A stretch of DNA of 64,000 nt from Postechiella marina (GCF_039538365.1 NZ_BAABCA010000006.1:62001-126000), one strand, 5' to 3'. Numbered from the stretch's first letter, positions 1-9,165 are shown. Notes: a model not told the origin generated them from the sequence alone. Numbers and translations: made by a program.

Positions 1-75
1 GATATTAAAGCAACTTGGAGTAACGACTTAAAAGCTTTTAAGAAAACTAGAAGCAAGTATTTAATTTATAACTAA
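1..75 (+). CDS. C-terminal end of an unidentified gene (partial)
   Basis: The first 24 codons of the window are open in frame 1 and end at a TAA at 73-75, just before the convergent desaturase gene. The visible tail is basic and aromatic (ATWSNDLKAF, then KTRSKYLIYN). It looks like the end of a real protein because the next gene's stop follows within 4 bp, a normal convergent arrangement. Too little is visible to name a family. Confidence 0.5.
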   Translation, partial: DIKATWSNDLKAFKKTRSKYLIYN

Positions 76-78
76 TAG

Positions 79-906
79 CTACTTAATGGTTGGTCTTCTG
101 TATTTCTGAAATGGCTGCTTTAATAAACCTTTAATGCTTCCGTTTTCTTTTTCGTCTGGAAAAACATCGACACCATAGATAATTTTATCTCGATCTAACT
201 CCATATAAGTTCCAAATAATCGATCCCAAACCGAAAATATATTTCCGTAATTAGAATCTGTGTAAGGCAGCATATAATGGTGATGTACTTTATGCATGTC
301 TGGCGATACAATAAAATAACTTAAAGCCTTATCTACCTTTTTAGGTAACCTAATATTGGCATGGGTAAATTGAGTACCTATAATAGATAAAGATTGATAT
401 AGCATAACAATACCCATTGGTGCGCCAATAAGTACAACACCTAACAATGTAAAAGTAAAACGAATAACACTCTCTAAAGGGTGATGCCTGTTTGCTGTGG
501 TGGTATCTACACTATGATCTGAGTGGTGTACCAAATGCACCATCCAAAGTGGCGACACCTTATGCTCGACTAAGTGAGACAAATAGGCACCAAAAAAATC
601 CATAAAAAACACACCAACAATAGCGTATACCCATAAAGGCATTTCTGGCAACCAATTAAGTAAACCAAAGTTATTAGCCATAACCCAATCTGACGATTTA
701 AGCAATAAAAAAGCCAAGGCAAAATTTATAACAACAGTAGTTAATGTAAAAAAAATGTTAGGAAGTGCGTGCTGCCATTTATTGTATTTAAACTTAAATA
801 AAGGCACCGCCCCTTCTATAAGCCAAAAAATAGTTAAGCCTCCAACTAAAATTATAGCTCGATGCTGAGATGGTATGTTCTCGAAATAAGTTAAAAAAGC
901 CTCCAT
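79..906 (-). CDS. Sterol desaturase / fatty acid hydroxylase family membrane protein
   Basis: Integral-membrane di-iron oxygenase of the sterol desaturase/fatty acid hydroxylase superfamily. Counting from the upstream GTG, hydrophobic segments lie near residues 23-42, 58-76, 97-115 and 155-178. The His clusters expected to bind the two irons are present: HLVEH near 117, HLVHH near 130 with a further His at 137, RHHP near 146 and HKVHHH near 211. The substrate cannot be read from sequence; in Bacteroidota such proteins may act on lipids or carotenoids. The longest open frame starts at a GTG at 924. I prefer the ATG at 906 (MEAFLTYF) because GTG starts are uncommon here and nothing conserved lies between them. 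A near-perfect 28-bp palindrome sits 35 bp upstream. Confidence 0.85.
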   Translation of the reverse strand: MEAFLTYFENIPSQHRAIILVGGLTIFWLIEGAVPLFKFKYNKWQHALPNIFFTLTTVVINFALAFLLLKSSDWVMANNFGLLNWLPEMPLWVYAIVGVFFMDFFGAYLSHLVEHKVSPLWMVHLVHHSDHSVDTTTANRHHPLESVIRFTFTLLGVVLIGAPMGIVMLYQSLSIIGTQFTHANIRLPKKVDKALSYFIVSPDMHKVHHHYMLPYTDSNYGNIFSVWDRLFGTYMELDRDKIIYGVDVFPDEKENGSIKGLLKQPFQKYRRPTIK

Positions 907-940
907 TACATATTTAGTTTTCACTAAATATACAATTCTA

Positions 941-968
941 AAATAAACTATGCATGCATAATTTATTT
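941..968. repeat. 28-bp near-perfect palindrome upstream of the desaturase gene
   Basis: The centre is a perfect 12-bp palindrome (TATGCATGCATA, 949-960). It is flanked by AAATAAA on the left and TTTATTT on the right with one mismatched pair at 948/961. It lies 35 bp upstream of the desaturase ATG and 48 bp past the stop of the Cys-cluster gene, both on the minus strand. It could be an operator for the desaturase or an AT-rich terminator for the upstream gene. The lack of a GC-rich stem makes it a poor terminator. Confidence 0.5.
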
Positions 969-1015
969 TTTCTATTCAATACAGGTTAAGAAATTATGGT
1001 TTTATATAACTAAAC

Positions 1016-1507
1016 TTACTTTATTAGTTTTTTCATCGTTTCTACAATATTAAAAGCTGCAGGACAAATAGCAACGTTTTTTAAAGTTAGATTAGATATT
1101 TGCTGAAACTTTTTTCTATCTGTATGCGGAAATTCTCTGCATGCTTTAGGGCGCACATCGTAAATAGAACAGTAATTATCGGCTCCTAAAAAAGTACAAG
1201 GTACAGATTGTAAAACGTAGTCGTTATCTTCGTCTATACGCAAATACTGAGCAATAAACTGCTGTGTTTTCATTCTAAAATGCTTGGCTACTCTATCTAC
1301 ATCTTTATCGGTAAACAAGGGACCTGTAGTTTTACAGCAATTGGCACACTCTAAACAATCTGTTTTTTCAAACTCTTGCTCATGCAAATCTTCCATGATA
1401 TAATCTAAGTTTTTAGGTGGCCTCTTTTTTAATTTAACAAAGAATTTTTTATTCTCGTTATGCTTATCTTTGGCTTGTTTTGGAAGATTATTTATAATGT
1501 TTTGCAT
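1016..1507 (-). CDS. YkgJ-family Cys-cluster protein
   Basis: A 163-residue soluble protein of the YkgJ/CxxCxxCC zinc- or iron-chelating family. The signature is CLECANCC at 51-58 (Cys 51, 54, 57, 58), followed by Cys 104, 113, 123 and 148 in the usual PCxFL...CSIYxxRPxxCREFP context. The first 40 residues are basic. The family is often annotated as Fe-S or zinc-binding with no settled reaction; some members are linked to modification of surface or flagellar proteins. The start ATG at 1507 lies only 5 bp from a TAnnTTTG-type box on the same strand (1512-1519). If that box is used the mRNA would be nearly leaderless. Family assignment is firm, function is not. Confidence 0.85.
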   Translation of the reverse strand: MQNIINNLPKQAKDKHNENKKFFVKLKKRPPKNLDYIMEDLHEQEFEKTDCLECANCCKTTGPLFTDKDVDRVAKHFRMKTQQFIAQYLRIDEDNDYVLQSVPCTFLGADNYCSIYDVRPKACREFPHTDRKKFQQISNLTLKNVAICPAAFNIVETMKKLIK

Positions 1508-1628
1508 ACTGCAAAAATAATATTTTTAGTTATTACTAATAATGAATAACAAAAGTAATACTTACAACACAGCTATTAATTTAACAGATTTGCTTACACT
1601 TAAATAATGTTGCACTGATAACCATACT

Positions 1629-2330
1629 ATGAAAGACCTTTTTGGACATGCTTTACTAGATTATCATAATGGTAACTATACTGAAGATATTATAACCTCC
1701 ACAAGTATATCGGGCGAGGATGAATTACCTCTACCCTATTTATTTCGAGATATAACAGATATGCCTAAACTTGAAAAAAAGGCTTTAAAACTTGCTAAAG
1801 GCTCTATTCTAGATGTTGGTTGCGGTTCGGGAAGCCATAGCTTACACCTTCAAAAAAAAGGAAATACTGTTAAAGCTATAGACATATCTAAAGGCGCTAT
1901 TGAAGTAACAAAAAAACGAGGTGTTTTAAATGCAGAAGTAAAAGCGCTTTTGGACGAAACTGATACTTTTAACACTATTTTATTGTTAATGAATGGTACC
2001 GGAATTTTTCAAGAGCTTAGCCAAGTGTCTAAATACTTATCGCATTTAAAAAGTTTACTTAAAATTAACGGACAAATTTTAATAGATTCTTCGGATATTA
2101 AATACATGTACGAAGACGAAGATGGTGGTTATTGGATGGACACCAATGCTGGTTATTATGGCGAACTCGATTACTTTTTACAATATAAAGGCAAAAAGGA
2201 ATTACCTATGAAGTGGTTATACTTAGATATAAATACCTTGAATTTAGCCTGCGAAACTGTTGGTTTAAAATGTGAACTTGTTTTTGAAGGCGAACATTTT
2301 GATTATTTGGCTAAACTGACTATTAAGTAA
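1629..2330 (+). CDS. Class I SAM-dependent methyltransferase
   Basis: A 233-residue methyltransferase with the Rossmann-type SAM-binding motif I LDVGCGSG at 61-68 and an acidic loop AIDIS around 83-87 that should contact the ribose. The region near residue 118 (ILLLMNGTGI) matches motif IV, and a YWMDTNAGYYGELDY stretch near 178 is likely substrate-facing. No signal peptide. The substrate is unknown; small-molecule methyltransferases of this type are common in Flavobacteriia. It is transcribed alone, divergent from the Cys-cluster gene with 121 bp between them, and converges on the barrel gene across a repeat-bearing spacer. Confidence 0.85.
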   Translation: MKDLFGHALLDYHNGNYTEDIITSTSISGEDELPLPYLFRDITDMPKLEKKALKLAKGSILDVGCGSGSHSLHLQKKGNTVKAIDISKGAIEVTKKRGVLNAEVKALLDETDTFNTILLLMNGTGIFQELSQVSKYLSHLKSLLKINGQILIDSSDIKYMYEDEDGGYWMDTNAGYYGELDYFLQYKGKKELPMKWLYLDINTLNLACETVGLKCELVFEGEHFDYLAKLTIK

Positions 2331-2410
2331 CTTTTTATTACTATAAAACACATTGTAATTCAGTTTTTCTGAAGCTTAAAATACCTAAAACTCCTTTTGT
2401 TCGTACTCTA

Positions 2411-2561
2411 GCGTTAAGGATTGATGCGACATCCTTTTTAAAAAGAGGAAATATATAAACCTTAATTAAAACAACACACCAACAAACTACCTATGCTCTT
2501 ATATCTTTATACTAATACTTTTAAAAAGATATAGCGGAAAGCCTGACCCTTGTGGTAACGC
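2411..2561. repeat. Dispersed intergenic repeat, copy 1
   Basis: Bounded by GCGTTA at 2411-2416 and its inverse TAACGC at 2556-2561. It contains GACATCCTTTTT (2428-2439), AAAAAGATATA (2523-2533) and AGCCTGAC (2540-2547). The same blocks recur in two other intergenic spaces of this window (20554-20653, inverted, and 31793-31900). It lies between two convergent genes. No reading frame or transposase is associated. I cannot place it in a named family. Confidence 0.55.
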
Positions 2562-2583
2562 ACAAAACAACAATTTACTGTAA

Positions 2584-4311
2584 TTAGAAATCGAATTTAT
2601 AGGTGGCTCCTGCTAAAAATTGGATACTTTGCACCGGAAAATTTTGCCAACGTTGATAGCCCTCGTTTGCTATGTTATTAATTTTTAAAAATGCCGAAAT
2701 TTGATCTGTTATATGGTAACCCACATGCGCATTTGCATCGAAATAACTATCTAAATTTACCGTAAGTGGGCTTGCTGTAGATGCACCATCGTTTAAATAA
2801 AACTGATCTTTACGCTCTCCTACAAAAAACAGGTTGGCTCCTGTAAACCAATGGCTGTCTATTTGGTAGTCTAAAAAAGCAGATCCTTTTATATCTGGTA
2901 AGTTCCAGGCTTCGGTTTCGTTATCTGTAGAGTAACTAAAATACTCGGCTTTTAAGCCTAATTTAAAGTTTCTATTTACATCAAAATTTATTTCGCCTAC
3001 AAATCCAAAGGTCGATATATCGTCGTAAATCATACCAAAAGAGTTACCATAAGAGTATGCTTGACTTGTTAATGTAATGTCGTTATTTTTATAAAGTGCC
3101 TTGTTTTTTTCGGAGGTGTAACTACCACTAACATTATAGCTCATATGGCTTGAGAGTTTACCTTTTAAACCTACGTAAGCGTTGTACTGCTTATCTGTTG
3201 GAGTTATAAATAAGGTTGGAGACACAAAATTATTTTCGTTTGCGAAATCGTGATAAGAATTCTGGATTAAATCTCCCTCTATACCTCCATAAGCAATTAA
3301 CACATCGCTTACCAACCTGTAGGTTGCTGTTACATTTGGATAGATAAAAAACTTACTTTCTCCTGCTTCGGTATCGTTTAAATAATATGCAGAAACGCCA
3401 AGGTTAACAGTTAAATCGTCTTGTTTTAATTGGTAGGTTGGACTAAGACCTACTTGAAAATTGCCATAATCTAAAGGTGTATTAGTTTGGTAATTTCTAT
3501 CGAAAGATCCGCCTAGGTAATCTATTTTAAATTCGGTTGAGATTTCTTCTCTATTAACAGGCACATCTACCGTTGCTTTAAGAGTTAATCTATTTTCTCC
3601 TGAGCCTTGGTTGTCTGCAAAACGTCTAAAAAGCACACTACCAGAATTTATATAGGTATCTTCGAAAGTAACATCTCCACCTATATGCACATCGAAAAAG
3701 GTATGATCTGTTTCTATATTATCTGCTCTAGCGGTTGCTATTTGAGATTCTGGTACACCGTACCAATTATACATTTGATGCTGAAAACCACCTTCTACAT
3801 TCCAAGCTAAATCGCGTAATCTGGTTGTGTAATTGGCTTTTAATTTTGTGTTAGAAAACTTATCGTCGAACATTAAGTTTTCTATACCGCCAGCCGATGA
3901 ATGGTGACTTACGTAACCGCCAACACTCTCGTTACGACTAATGGCATGATTTAAATACACTTCGCCCAAAATGGTTGTGTATGTACCCACACCAAGTGTA
4001 GCGTAATTATCGTATAACTTTATTGGTTTTGCCTTTTCTACTACCGCAGCTTTTCCTTTTGCTGGCGTAAATGTTGATGCTACTGGAAACGAAAAAATAT
4101 TGTATTTTATTTCTTTTTTAGAGTCTGTAACAGCATCGTCTAGAGACGGTACTTCTTTTACTTTAAAGGCATCGGATATTGATGGTGCATAAGGTTTTAC
4201 GACGTCTATAACTCCTGTTTTAATAGTATCTGCTTCTTGTTCTTGTGAAAAAACAACCGACGCACTTAAAGTAAGTATTACTGATAGTGTGATTTTTATG
4301 TGCTTACGCAT
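2584..4311 (-). CDS. TonB-receptor-like outer-membrane beta-barrel, plugless
   Basis: A 575-residue outer-membrane protein. It has a signal peptide (about 1-22, ending VVFSQ), a short acidic linker with a TonB-box-like segment (TGVIDVVKPYAPS, about 32-44), then alternating amphipathic strands from about residue 97 to a C-terminal TYKFDF that ends in Phe, as barrels do. It is annotated in relatives as a TonB-dependent receptor, but the usual 120-150-residue plug domain is absent: barrel strands begin soon after residue 95. It follows the large TPR gene on the same strand by 32 bp, so the two are probably one transcript. A role in cell-envelope or gliding-related assembly is possible but not shown. 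Ligand unknown. Confidence 0.75.
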   Translation of the reverse strand: MRKHIKITLSVILTLSASVVFSQEQEADTIKTGVIDVVKPYAPSISDAFKVKEVPSLDDAVTDSKKEIKYNIFSFPVASTFTPAKGKAAVVEKAKPIKLYDNYATLGVGTYTTILGEVYLNHAISRNESVGGYVSHHSSAGGIENLMFDDKFSNTKLKANYTTRLRDLAWNVEGGFQHQMYNWYGVPESQIATARADNIETDHTFFDVHIGGDVTFEDTYINSGSVLFRRFADNQGSGENRLTLKATVDVPVNREEISTEFKIDYLGGSFDRNYQTNTPLDYGNFQVGLSPTYQLKQDDLTVNLGVSAYYLNDTEAGESKFFIYPNVTATYRLVSDVLIAYGGIEGDLIQNSYHDFANENNFVSPTLFITPTDKQYNAYVGLKGKLSSHMSYNVSGSYTSEKNKALYKNNDITLTSQAYSYGNSFGMIYDDISTFGFVGEINFDVNRNFKLGLKAEYFSYSTDNETEAWNLPDIKGSAFLDYQIDSHWFTGANLFFVGERKDQFYLNDGASTASPLTVNLDSYFDANAHVGYHITDQISAFLKINNIANEGYQRWQNFPVQSIQFLAGATYKFDF

Positions 4312-4343
4312 ATGTTTTGATTTTCTTTTTTGATTGACAACTT

Positions 4344-7300
4344 TTAGTTTTCTTCTGGTAAAATAGACGAGTTGGTTTTAGACTCTTCCTTTTTAATTTT
4401 ACTTAACTCGGTTTTAGCTTCTTCTACCACATCTGTAAAATCTTTAAAATTCTCTATTACACTTTCTAAAATATAAGTAGCTTGAAACGCATCGTTTAAA
4501 GCATAAAAATTCTTAGCCATAAGCACTAAGCCTTTTGCACTGTAATATTTATATCCAGAATAATCTTTTGCCAATTGCTGTACAGATATGTTAGACGCTT
4601 CGTAATTACCCTCTTTATTTTTAAAATAAGCATTGTAATACAAAGCCTCGGCAGCTGTTTCTCCAGTGGCTACTTTTTCTACTTTTGCAAAAGCTATTTT
4701 TGCTTTGTCTTCGTCTCCTGTTTTTATTGCAGAACGCGCTATAATAATATGGGCATCACTTTTAATTTTATTATCTATTTTAGAACTTGCTAATACCTTA
4801 TCTGCATATAAAACAGCATTGTTATATTCTTCTAGTTGATAATGTGCTTTCATTAAATTAGACTGTGCAAACACCACATTTTGAGGACGATTTGCTTCGG
4901 TTTCTAATCGTTTTAGTAAGGCCATAGCTGTTTGCCAATCTTTCTTTTCTAAGTAAAATTGAGATAAGCGAGATAAGGCTTCCTCGGTAAATTCGCTATG
5001 CGAAGCCTCGACCACATATTTATAATGTGGTGCTGCATTACCAGTTAAGTCTTTTTTATAGTATAATTGTGCAATATAAAAGTGCGCTTGTAAAACATGC
5101 AACCCGTTAGCAAACTGATTTAAATATCCGTTAAATTGCTTAATGGCTTTGTCTGTATTATTGTCTAAGTACTGTTTTTCTGCTGCTTCGTAGGTGGCGT
5201 TATCTAAATCGGCATCGGTAACATCTACATAGTCTAAAGTTTTTACCCATTTAGCGTAATCATCTACTCGACCTAAATCTATATAAATTAAACGTGTTGT
5301 TGCTACAGATTGTACAGCTTCTGGCGTGCCAGGATAATCTGTTGCGACCTTTTTAAATTTTGTTAAAGCTTGTTCGTTTTTACTAGCATTATAATATACC
5401 AAGCCTTGACGCAACAATGCTTTTGGTACAAACGAGCTCATTTTGTATTCTGAGCTTAAACGGTTATAAACCGCCATGGCTTTGTCTGTTTGATTTTCTT
5501 TTACATACGAATTACCAAGCGCGTACATGGCATCGTCTCTTAATTTTGAATCTGGATATGCTTTAATAAACACCTCTAATTCTGATATTTTTTTAGATGA
5601 ATCGCCAACATAACCAGCACTTAATGCTTTTTGAAAAAAAGCGTAATCTGAATCTATTTCACCTATACTAATTGCATTGTTATAAGCAGCAATAGCTTGC
5701 GAATACTGACTTGACACAAAATGCCCATCGCCTAAACGTAAATAGGCATCATTTAATCTTACTTTATCTTCTTTATTATTTGATATAAATTGATTGAAAT
5801 ATTCTGTAGATTTCGAATAGTTTTTCTGCTTAAAATAAGTGTAAGCTAAATTATAATTGATGTTTTGATACTCTGGTGTGGTTGATGATTCTGCTTGCTG
5901 CACAAATTGTTTAAAACCAATTAAAGCATCATCATAATTTGTTATATTATAATCTGTTTCGGCTTTCCAAAAAGTTGCACGTGCGGTGTATATATTGTTA
6001 TGCGCTTCTTTTAACGATTTATTTAAAAGTGCTTTAGCCCCAATATAATCGCCTTCGTTATACAACTCTAAACCTCTATAAAAAGCTACTTTTTGGTATG
6101 CTTGCTTATTTTCGAAACTGTGCTTACCATCTAACAACTTAAGTGCCTCTTTATAGTTTTTTGATGTAATATAAGAGTCTATTAAAAGTGTTTCTACCTC
6201 ATCTTTATAACTTGTTTTAGGGTATTTTTCTAGATATGCAGCCAAAACTTGTGGCGCAGATTGGTATGGGTTCCCTATTTCGTAACTAATTTTCGCATAG
6301 TTTAACCAAGCATCTTCTTGAATTTTTAAATCGTAATTCATCTGAGACGCATTTCTAAAAGCATTTAAGGCCTCTTGTTTTTTGTCTACATTAATATAAC
6401 TTTCTCCTAAATGGTAATACGCATTTTGAGCTGTTGCATTTTTACCACCAATAATTTTATTAAATTCTGAAATCGCCTTATTATAATCGCCTTGCTTATA
6501 GTATGCGTAACCTAATTGATAAAAATCAATGTTATTCCATTTTCCTTTTTTACCTTTATATTCAGTTAAATACGGAATAGCTTCTGCATATTTTTCTAGG
6601 TTAAAATAACTCTCTCCAATTATTTTTGACAACTCTGACACTTCCTCGCGTGTACTTGTTTTTAATCGCTCTTTAGCTAGCTCAATAGCTTTCTCGAACT
6701 TTCCTAATTTAAAATGTAAATCGGCTTGATAATAAGATAGTTTTTCTTTGTAGCGTTCTTGGTCGTTTACCTGCTCAAAATACGCGTTAGCCTTATCGTA
6801 ATCATCGCCTTCATAAGCCATAAAACCAATGTAATATTTAGCTTGAGAACCGTATTCTTTAGAGTTTTCTACTTTACTTAAATACTTTTTTGCATCTTTA
6901 AATTGTTTGGTAGTAAATGCAGTGTACCCGTTATTAAAATAGAATTTTTCTTTCTCACTTTGTCCCAAAGCATTAACATCTACTTTATTATACCATTTTC
7001 TGGCGTAAGAGTATTTTCCGTTGGCAAAATAATAATCGGCCACATCTACAAAAGCAGTGTTACGCTTTGTGCTTGTTGGATAATCTTCCACGAAATTTTC
7101 TATAAGGCTATCTGCATTTTGCTGGTTTAAGCGCACTGCACAATTGGCTATATAATATGCACAGTCTGACAGTAAAACCTCTTCTTTAGCTGTCTTTTTT
7201 ACTGTATTAAACATAGACTGAGACGCCCTGTATTGCTGATTATTGTATAGCGAAAGGGCCTTTTGATAATCAACTAAATTACTTGTATAAGTTGCAGATT

Positions 7301-7367
7301 GTTGGGCTATAATTTGGAAACTAAAACCTAAAGCAACCAAAAAGGAAACACCGATTTTCTTAGTCAT
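4344..7367 (-). CDS. Large periplasmic TPR-repeat protein
   Basis: About 1007 residues. A signal peptide (about 1-20, ending FQIIAQ) is followed by almost continuous tetratricopeptide repeats. YxxGxxYYxxGDYxxAIxxFxK-type units are visible, for example KYSYARKWYNKV near 115, KYAEAIPYL near 255, GDYNKAISEFNKI near 290 and NYSKSTEYFNQF near 518. The C-terminus is Lys/Glu-rich (KKEESKTNSS). It should be a periplasmic protein-protein scaffold, and its immediate neighbour is the plugless barrel, a plausible partner. The longest frame starts at a TTG at 7373; the ATG at 7367 gives a better signal peptide and is preferred. A -33/-7 promoter lies just upstream. Confidence 0.85.
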   Translation of the reverse strand: MTKKIGVSFLVALGFSFQIIAQQSATYTSNLVDYQKALSLYNNQQYRASQSMFNTVKKTAKEEVLLSDCAYYIANCAVRLNQQNADSLIENFVEDYPTSTKRNTAFVDVADYYFANGKYSYARKWYNKVDVNALGQSEKEKFYFNNGYTAFTTKQFKDAKKYLSKVENSKEYGSQAKYYIGFMAYEGDDYDKANAYFEQVNDQERYKEKLSYYQADLHFKLGKFEKAIELAKERLKTSTREEVSELSKIIGESYFNLEKYAEAIPYLTEYKGKKGKWNNIDFYQLGYAYYKQGDYNKAISEFNKIIGGKNATAQNAYYHLGESYINVDKKQEALNAFRNASQMNYDLKIQEDAWLNYAKISYEIGNPYQSAPQVLAAYLEKYPKTSYKDEVETLLIDSYITSKNYKEALKLLDGKHSFENKQAYQKVAFYRGLELYNEGDYIGAKALLNKSLKEAHNNIYTARATFWKAETDYNITNYDDALIGFKQFVQQAESSTTPEYQNINYNLAYTYFKQKNYSKSTEYFNQFISNNKEDKVRLNDAYLRLGDGHFVSSQYSQAIAAYNNAISIGEIDSDYAFFQKALSAGYVGDSSKKISELEVFIKAYPDSKLRDDAMYALGNSYVKENQTDKAMAVYNRLSSEYKMSSFVPKALLRQGLVYYNASKNEQALTKFKKVATDYPGTPEAVQSVATTRLIYIDLGRVDDYAKWVKTLDYVDVTDADLDNATYEAAEKQYLDNNTDKAIKQFNGYLNQFANGLHVLQAHFYIAQLYYKKDLTGNAAPHYKYVVEASHSEFTEEALSRLSQFYLEKKDWQTAMALLKRLETEANRPQNVVFAQSNLMKAHYQLEEYNNAVLYADKVLASSKIDNKIKSDAHIIIARSAIKTGDEDKAKIAFAKVEKVATGETAAEALYYNAYFKNKEGNYEASNISVQQLAKDYSGYKYYSAKGLVLMAKNFYALNDAFQATYILESVIENFKDFTDVVEEAKTELSKIKKEESKTNSSILPEEN

Positions 7368-7392
7368 TAACAATTCGTTTTTAATTTAAAAT

Positions 7393-7425
7393 CAAAGATA
7401 ATTCAATATAAAATGTATAACGCAA
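7393..7425 (-). promoter_or_regulatory. Candidate promoter of the TPR-barrel operon
   Basis: Read on the minus strand, TATCTTTG (7400-7393) is an exact match to the Bacteroidota -7 consensus TAnnTTTG. A TTG lies at 7425-7423 with a 22-bp spacer. The predicted start point leaves a leader of roughly 20 nt before the ATG at 7367. Confidence 0.55.
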
Positions 7426-7511
7426 CAATCGTGCTATAATTATAAAACAAACTATTAAATATTAAAAAATGATATATAAAAATCTCTCTATAAAGTTTTA
7501 CATAACTTATA

Positions 7512-7542
7512 TTGAACTTTTAACTTTTTAGTAATACTTTTA
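7512..7542 (+). promoter_or_regulatory. Candidate promoter of the ftsE-like gene
   Basis: TTG at 7512-7514, a 20-bp spacer, then TACTTTTA at 7535-7542. This is a TAnnTTT-type -7 box lacking only the final G. The ATG at 7564 follows 21 bp later. Confidence 0.45.
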
Positions 7543-7563
7543 CCTAGCTTTAAAATTAACTTT

Positions 7564-8247
7564 ATGTCTACCCCCATTTTACAATTAAAAAACGCTTCTA
7601 TTTTTCAAGGTGATAGCTTAGTGCTTCGCGATGTTAACGTTGAAATTAACAAAGGAGAGTTTGTATACTTAATAGGAAAAACAGGAACAGGAAAAAGTAG
7701 TTTTATGAAAACGCTTTATGGAGATTTAGTACTTAATGAAGGAGAAGGCCATATTGTAGATTACGATTTAAAAACTTTAAAAGAAAAAGACATTCCTTTT
7801 TTACGTAGAAAACTGGGAGTTGTTTTTCAAGATTTTAAACTACTTAGCGACAGAACTATAAACGATAATTTATTATTTGTTTTAAAAGCTACTGGCTGGA
7901 AAGACAAAACTAAAATGAATACACGCGTAGAAGAAGTTTTAGATAAAGTAGACATGAAAACCAAAGGTTTTAAATTTCCGCACGAACTTTCTGGAGGCGA
8001 GCAACAGCGTATTGCCATAGCTAGAGCCTTACTTAACAACCCAGAACTTATTTTAGCCGATGAGCCTACTGGTAATTTAGACCCGCAAACCAGCATAGAG
8101 GTTATGGAGGTTTTACAAGAAATTAATAAAAATGGCAACACTATACTTATGGCCACACACGATTATGCATTGCTTTTAAAATACCCTAGCAAAACTTTAA
8201 AGTGCGATAATAGCGAGGTGTACGAAGTTGTACAGCGAAAAGGATAG
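7564..8247 (+). CDS. ftsE: FtsE-like ABC transporter ATP-binding protein
   Basis: A 227-residue ABC ATPase with all motifs in order: Walker A GKTGTGKS at 38-45, Q-loop VVFQDFKLL near 92, signature LSGGEQQR near 142, Walker B LILADEP near 159, D-loop region GNLDP, and the H-loop ATHD near 198. Length and the FQDFKLL/DEPTGNLD wording fit FtsE, the cytoplasmic ATPase that with FtsX controls peptidoglycan hydrolases at division. No ftsX is adjacent (a convergent oxygenase gene follows), so a LolD/MacB-type exporter ATPase cannot be excluded. The gene stands alone between a divergent and a convergent neighbour. Confidence 0.85.
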   Translation: MSTPILQLKNASIFQGDSLVLRDVNVEINKGEFVYLIGKTGTGKSSFMKTLYGDLVLNEGEGHIVDYDLKTLKEKDIPFLRRKLGVVFQDFKLLSDRTINDNLLFVLKATGWKDKTKMNTRVEEVLDKVDMKTKGFKFPHELSGGEQQRIAIARALLNNPELILADEPTGNLDPQTSIEVMEVLQEINKNGNTILMATHDYALLLKYPSKTLKCDNSEVYEVVQRKG

Positions 8248-8248
8248 C

Positions 8249-9076
8249 TTATTTGTTTTTTTTATAAATATGCGGGTTTTTTCTAATGCCTTTTTTAAAC
8301 ACTTTTCTTATTAGCATTCTTAAACTTGCATCGGCATCTAAAATTAAATTTTTTAATGTGTCTCCTGGTCTTCCTCTAAATTTTGTAACATGAAATTTAT
8401 CAGATGCTCTTAATGGTAAATCGTTAAAATAATAGTTGGATATACAGCGTCTACTACTATCTACTTTAACTTTATTTACAGAGTGCCAAGATTTACTGTG
8501 CGTAGCCATAACTACCAACCTATTAAACTTACTTTCTATCTCTACAGGTTCTTTTTTAAGTCCGTTAGGCCACAACTCTAAATGTCCGCCATGCTCTAAT
8601 TCCCAATTAGGCGTTACATAATAAAGTAAATTTAAAACACGCCAACGCTGTCTTTTTGCGTCATGGGAATTATCTAGATGTGGATGCAAAAAGTTATGTT
8701 TTGCCATTAAAGAAATACCACCAGCATAAAGAGACTCATCTGCAAATAGTGTGTTTATATTACATATATTGCCTATTAAATTTACAATTCTATAATCTTG
8801 AAAAGCATAGATTACATTTTCTAGTAACTTATTATGCTTATCCATTTGAGCAGAAACATACTTATACTCTCTAATACTTTTAAGACATTTCATTTCTGTT
8901 TTATCTGGAAAAACCTCACTCAATTTTAAAGCTAAATCTTTAGGCAACAAATCGTCTATATAAAAATAACCAATACTTGATTTAGAACTGTTGTAGGTTC
9001 TAGCTAGAGCATCTTTATTCTCGCTTATTTTATTATAAATTAATTCTGAAACCTCGCCAGACTCGACCATATCCAT
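8249..9076 (-). CDS. 2OG-Fe(II) oxygenase family protein
   Basis: A 275-residue protein with the double-stranded beta-helix iron site of prolyl-4-hydroxylase-type 2-oxoglutarate oxygenases: HPHLDNSHD at 131-139 (HxD from His133/Asp135), the distal His in SWHSVNKV (His198), and Arg209/210 placed to bind 2-oxoglutarate. The N-terminal YFYIDDLLPKDLALKL segment is typical of the 2OG-FeII_Oxy_3 group. Relatives often sit in glycan clusters, and this one stands at the edge of one, so it may hydroxylate a glycan, lipid or protein. It converges on ftsE with 1 bp between the stops and diverges from the first glycosyltransferase. Confidence 0.8.
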   Translation of the reverse strand: MDMVESGEVSELIYNKISENKDALARTYNSSKSSIGYFYIDDLLPKDLALKLSEVFPDKTEMKCLKSIREYKYVSAQMDKHNKLLENVIYAFQDYRIVNLIGNICNINTLFADESLYAGGISLMAKHNFLHPHLDNSHDAKRQRWRVLNLLYYVTPNWELEHGGHLELWPNGLKKEPVEIESKFNRLVVMATHSKSWHSVNKVKVDSSRRCISNYYFNDLPLRASDKFHVTKFRGRPGDTLKNLILDADASLRMLIRKVFKKGIRKNPHIYKKNK

Positions 9077-9165
9077 AAAAACATTTTGCGCGGTAATGTA
9101 TAACTTTTATATGAAATATTTTATACAGAATTAAAACCTTATTTTTACGTCTTTACAAAAAGAAC

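Noticed and set aside
7827..8156. 109-codon open frame on the minus strand
   Set aside because: Antisense to the ABC signature and Walker B region of the ftsE-like gene; no independent signals.
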